Part shown: positions 62,417 to 64,000 of the stretch, one piece after another
Layout: the number at the start of each line of letters is the position of its first letter
Position numbering within the stretch: the stretch's first letter is position 1
DNA from: Lentibacillus halodurans
Lineage (GTDB): Bacteria; Bacillota; Bacilli; Bacillales; Amphibacillaceae
Direction: 5' to 3'
DNA length: 64,000 nt
NCBI RefSeq assembly: GCF_900112045.1
Contig: NZ_FOJW01000004.1
Span: forward strand, 124,001-188,000
Program-made: the position numbers and the translations under genes
The notes under the pieces: generated by a model
The model's database searches: none
What the model was told of the DNA's origin: nothing
The model's input: only the letters and a program-made list of their open reading frames with translations

Positions 62417-63667
62417 TCATGCTCTGATCCATTTCCAAATCTCAGCCGGTGTGGCATTTTTCCCGTACATGAGGATGCCGGTCTTGAATATTTTTCCGGC
62501 AAGCTTCATCAAAATCCAGATGCTTACAACCAGAATGCCCAGTGAAATGATGATTTCAGTCCATGGCCATTCCTCCATCACTGTCAGCCGCAACAGCAAT
62601 ACACCCGGTGTTGTAAATGGTATATAGGTGCCGATCTGCGCGATCACTCCGCTTGGCTCGTTGAAGACCGGACTGAAAAATATAAACGGTAAAAACGGCA
62701 GCATCATGACCATGCCCTGGAAGTTTCCGGCTGATGACATATCTGCCATCGTTGCGCCGACACCAACAAACAGTGCGGCAAACAGGAAGTACCCAAGGAT
62801 GGCGATGACAACCAGCAGAATAGATTCAGGTACAAACAAGTATTCTAAAATCGGTTCATCCAATTTCCAGACGGCAATGGGTATGGCAAAAGCAAGAAAT
62901 ACACCAGCCTGAATCATGCCAAGTCCAAAATACCCGATAATTTTCCCCTGCATCAATTCGCCGGGTGTTACTGATGATAAGATGATTTCGGCAATTTTAT
63001 CCTTTTTTTCATTAGAAGCACTCTGGAAAATATACATCCCGGAAACGACGATGGACAGCAGGACAATACCGGCAAAAGCCGCGGGAATTAGTCGTTGGAC
63101 TGGATCTTCGCCGAATAATCCACCGCTTTCAGAGGTTTCCGCTGATTCATCAGCCGCAGCCAATTCCTCAGATGTGGTTTCCTCGAACTGAATGGTCATG
63201 GAAACAGCTGCAAGTTCTTCATCCGATAATCCAAGCTGCTGCATTTGCAACGTTTTTACGGGATTGGACAATGTCTGCACTTGATTCATGAAGCCAGGCC
63301 CGACTTCCTCACTTGTGTATACCGGAATGACTCCATCATTCAAGGCACGTTTATCCAGGAATATATAAGCGGTATTATCACTGGATTCCAGCTCATTTTC
63401 CACATTTTCTTCACTCACGTCTGTCGTCTGCATTTCCCAGTCCAACTCAGACGCTTCCACGGTATCTTCTAGACTGTCAAAAATCCCGAGCTGATCCTGG
63501 ACAAAAACCTGTGTTGTTCCACCGCCATTGTCAGAATCACCAAAAAGACTTCCGAAAAAAATGAATCCTAAAAACAGAACAGGCGTTAAAAACAGTCCGA
63601 TTAAAAACGATTTATTTTTCATATTGCTTTTGATTTCCCATTTGGCAACTTTTAAGGCATTACGCAT
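62417..63667 (-). CDS. ABC-2 type permease (NatB/YhaP-like)
   Basis: 416 residues from ATG 63667 (AAGGTG upstream; a GTG three codons earlier is alternative). One N-terminal helix (SFLIGLFLTPVLFLGFIFFG), a large acidic extracytoplasmic loop (about 45-195), then five or six membrane helices (IPAAFAGIVLLSIVVSGMYIF to IIISLGILVVSIWILM). EKKDKIAEIILSSVTPGELMQGKIIGYFGLG is the ABC-2/NatB coupling signature. It exports Na+ or an unidentified compound with the overlapping ATPase. Confidence 0.88.
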   Translation of the reverse strand: MRNALKVAKWEIKSNMKNKSFLIGLFLTPVLFLGFIFFGSLFGDSDNGGGTTQVFVQDQLGIFDSLEDTVEASELDWEMQTTDVSEENVENELESSDNTAYIFLDKRALNDGVIPVYTSEEVGPGFMNQVQTLSNPVKTLQMQQLGLSDEELAAVSMTIQFEETTSEELAAADESAETSESGGLFGEDPVQRLIPAAFAGIVLLSIVVSGMYIFQSASNEKKDKIAEIILSSVTPGELMQGKIIGYFGLGMIQAGVFLAFAIPIAVWKLDEPILEYLFVPESILLVVIAILGYFLFAALFVGVGATMADMSSAGNFQGMVMMLPFLPFIFFSPVFNEPSGVIAQIGTYIPFTTPGVLLLRLTVMEEWPWTEIIISLGILVVSIWILMKLAGKIFKTGILMYGKNATPAEIWKWIRA

Positions 63668-64000
63668 AGGCGGCACCTTCTTTCTGTGCTAAATTTTGAT
63701 CCGTTGCGATATCGATAAAAATTTCGTGCAATGATATGCGGTCAATCGATAATTCCTGAACAGACAGGCTCTCTGGCAAATGTTTCAACCAGCTGACTGG
63801 ATGCACATCTCTGGCCAAATAAAGGACAGATGTATCCTCATCTTGCTTGATCCGTTCAACATCCGGCAGATTTTCAAGCACATGCGGATCATTTTTACCA
63901 CGTATCGTGCATTTAAAATTGGCATATTTCTCTTTGACATCATCCATATCACCATAAATAACGCGTTTGCCGTTGTGCATCATGAACAGCCGATCACACA
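63660..64000 (-). CDS. ABC transporter ATPase, C-terminal part (YhaQ-like)
   Basis: The gene enters from beyond the right edge; 113 codons are seen. CDRLFMMHNGKRVIYGDMDDVKEKY is the segment normally following the H-loop of ABC ATPases, and the DUF4162-type accessory tail (VLENLPDVERIKQDEDTSVL...SLHEIFIDIA) is typical of NatA/YhaQ. Walker motifs lie outside the window. It overlaps the permease start by 8 bases, implying coupled translation. Confidence 0.85.
   Translation of the reverse strand, partial: CDRLFMMHNGKRVIYGDMDDVKEKYANFKCTIRGKNDPHVLENLPDVERIKQDEDTSVLYLARDVHPVSWLKHLPESLSVQELSIDRISLHEIFIDIATDQNLAQKEGAAYA

Overview
The window looks like the chromosome of a low-to-moderate GC, endospore-forming, probably halophilic member of the Bacillaceae (Virgibacillus/Lentibacillus/Oceanobacillus type). 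This is inferred from an Sda checkpoint peptide, Bacillus-type L-box and B12 riboswitches, AGGAGG ribosome sites, DUF3231/DUF3889/DUF817 proteins, a BCCT osmolyte transporter beside an NhaC antiporter, and very acidic exported proteins. No rRNA, tRNA, CRISPR array or prophage was seen.

Layout. 1-5.2 kb: small housekeeping genes (maltose acetyltransferase, SDR, DUF3267), the overlooked 41-codon gene sda, and a DUF817 membrane protein. 4.3-13.9 kb: a histidine-utilisation cluster with a divergent LysR-type regulator, hutG-hutU-hutI, a YjiH-like membrane protein, hutH and a YuiF-type permease. It has an LTTR box in the divergent region and a cre site between hutG and hutU. 14-17 kb: AbrB-type membrane protein, thioesterase, acidic lipoprotein. 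17.4-21.5 kb: a secreted cell-wall turnover set (EEP phosphatase, NagZ, NamZ). 21.7-23.2 kb: TetR regulator plus an SMR pair with matching 17-bp operators. 23-30 kb: NDH-like flavoprotein, DinB, psuK-psuG, WrbA-type quinone reductase, LLM oxidoreductase. 30-38 kb: glutamate synthase (both subunits) and rlmN. 38.2-40.2 kb: an actin-type (ParM/ParR) partition operon preceded by iterated repeats that look like its centromere, in an otherwise chromosomal setting. 40.5-44.3 kb: DUF421 protein, NhaC antiporter, BCCT transporter. 45.5-46.7 kb: dapA under a lysine riboswitch. 46.9-51 kb: class I ribonucleotide reductase operon (alpha, flavodoxin, beta) preceded by a paired NrdR box and a cobalamin riboswitch. 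51-56 kb: YcdB-like protein, MerR-methyltransferase fusion, GNAT, cell-wall amidase, VOC protein. 56-62.4 kb: a decaying accessory stretch with two broken DUF3231 genes, a deleted IS3-family element and short-repeat DNA. 62.4-64 kb: an ABC-2 exporter of the NatB/YhaP type.

How the genes work together. The hut cluster converts histidine to glutamate (HutH, HutU, HutI, HutG) with two membrane proteins that probably move substrate or product. The glt genes make glutamate by another route. EEP/NagZ/NamZ and the SH3-amidase act on the outside of the cell on wall fragments. The nrd operon carries two independent repression signals, NrdR/dNTP and B12.

The most unusual items are the chromosomal ParMR operon with its iterons, two matching arrays of 20-21 bp CTATAG-centred repeats 44 kb apart, a third 20-bp array of different sequence, and the dual-controlled nrd operon with a flavodoxin in the NrdI position.
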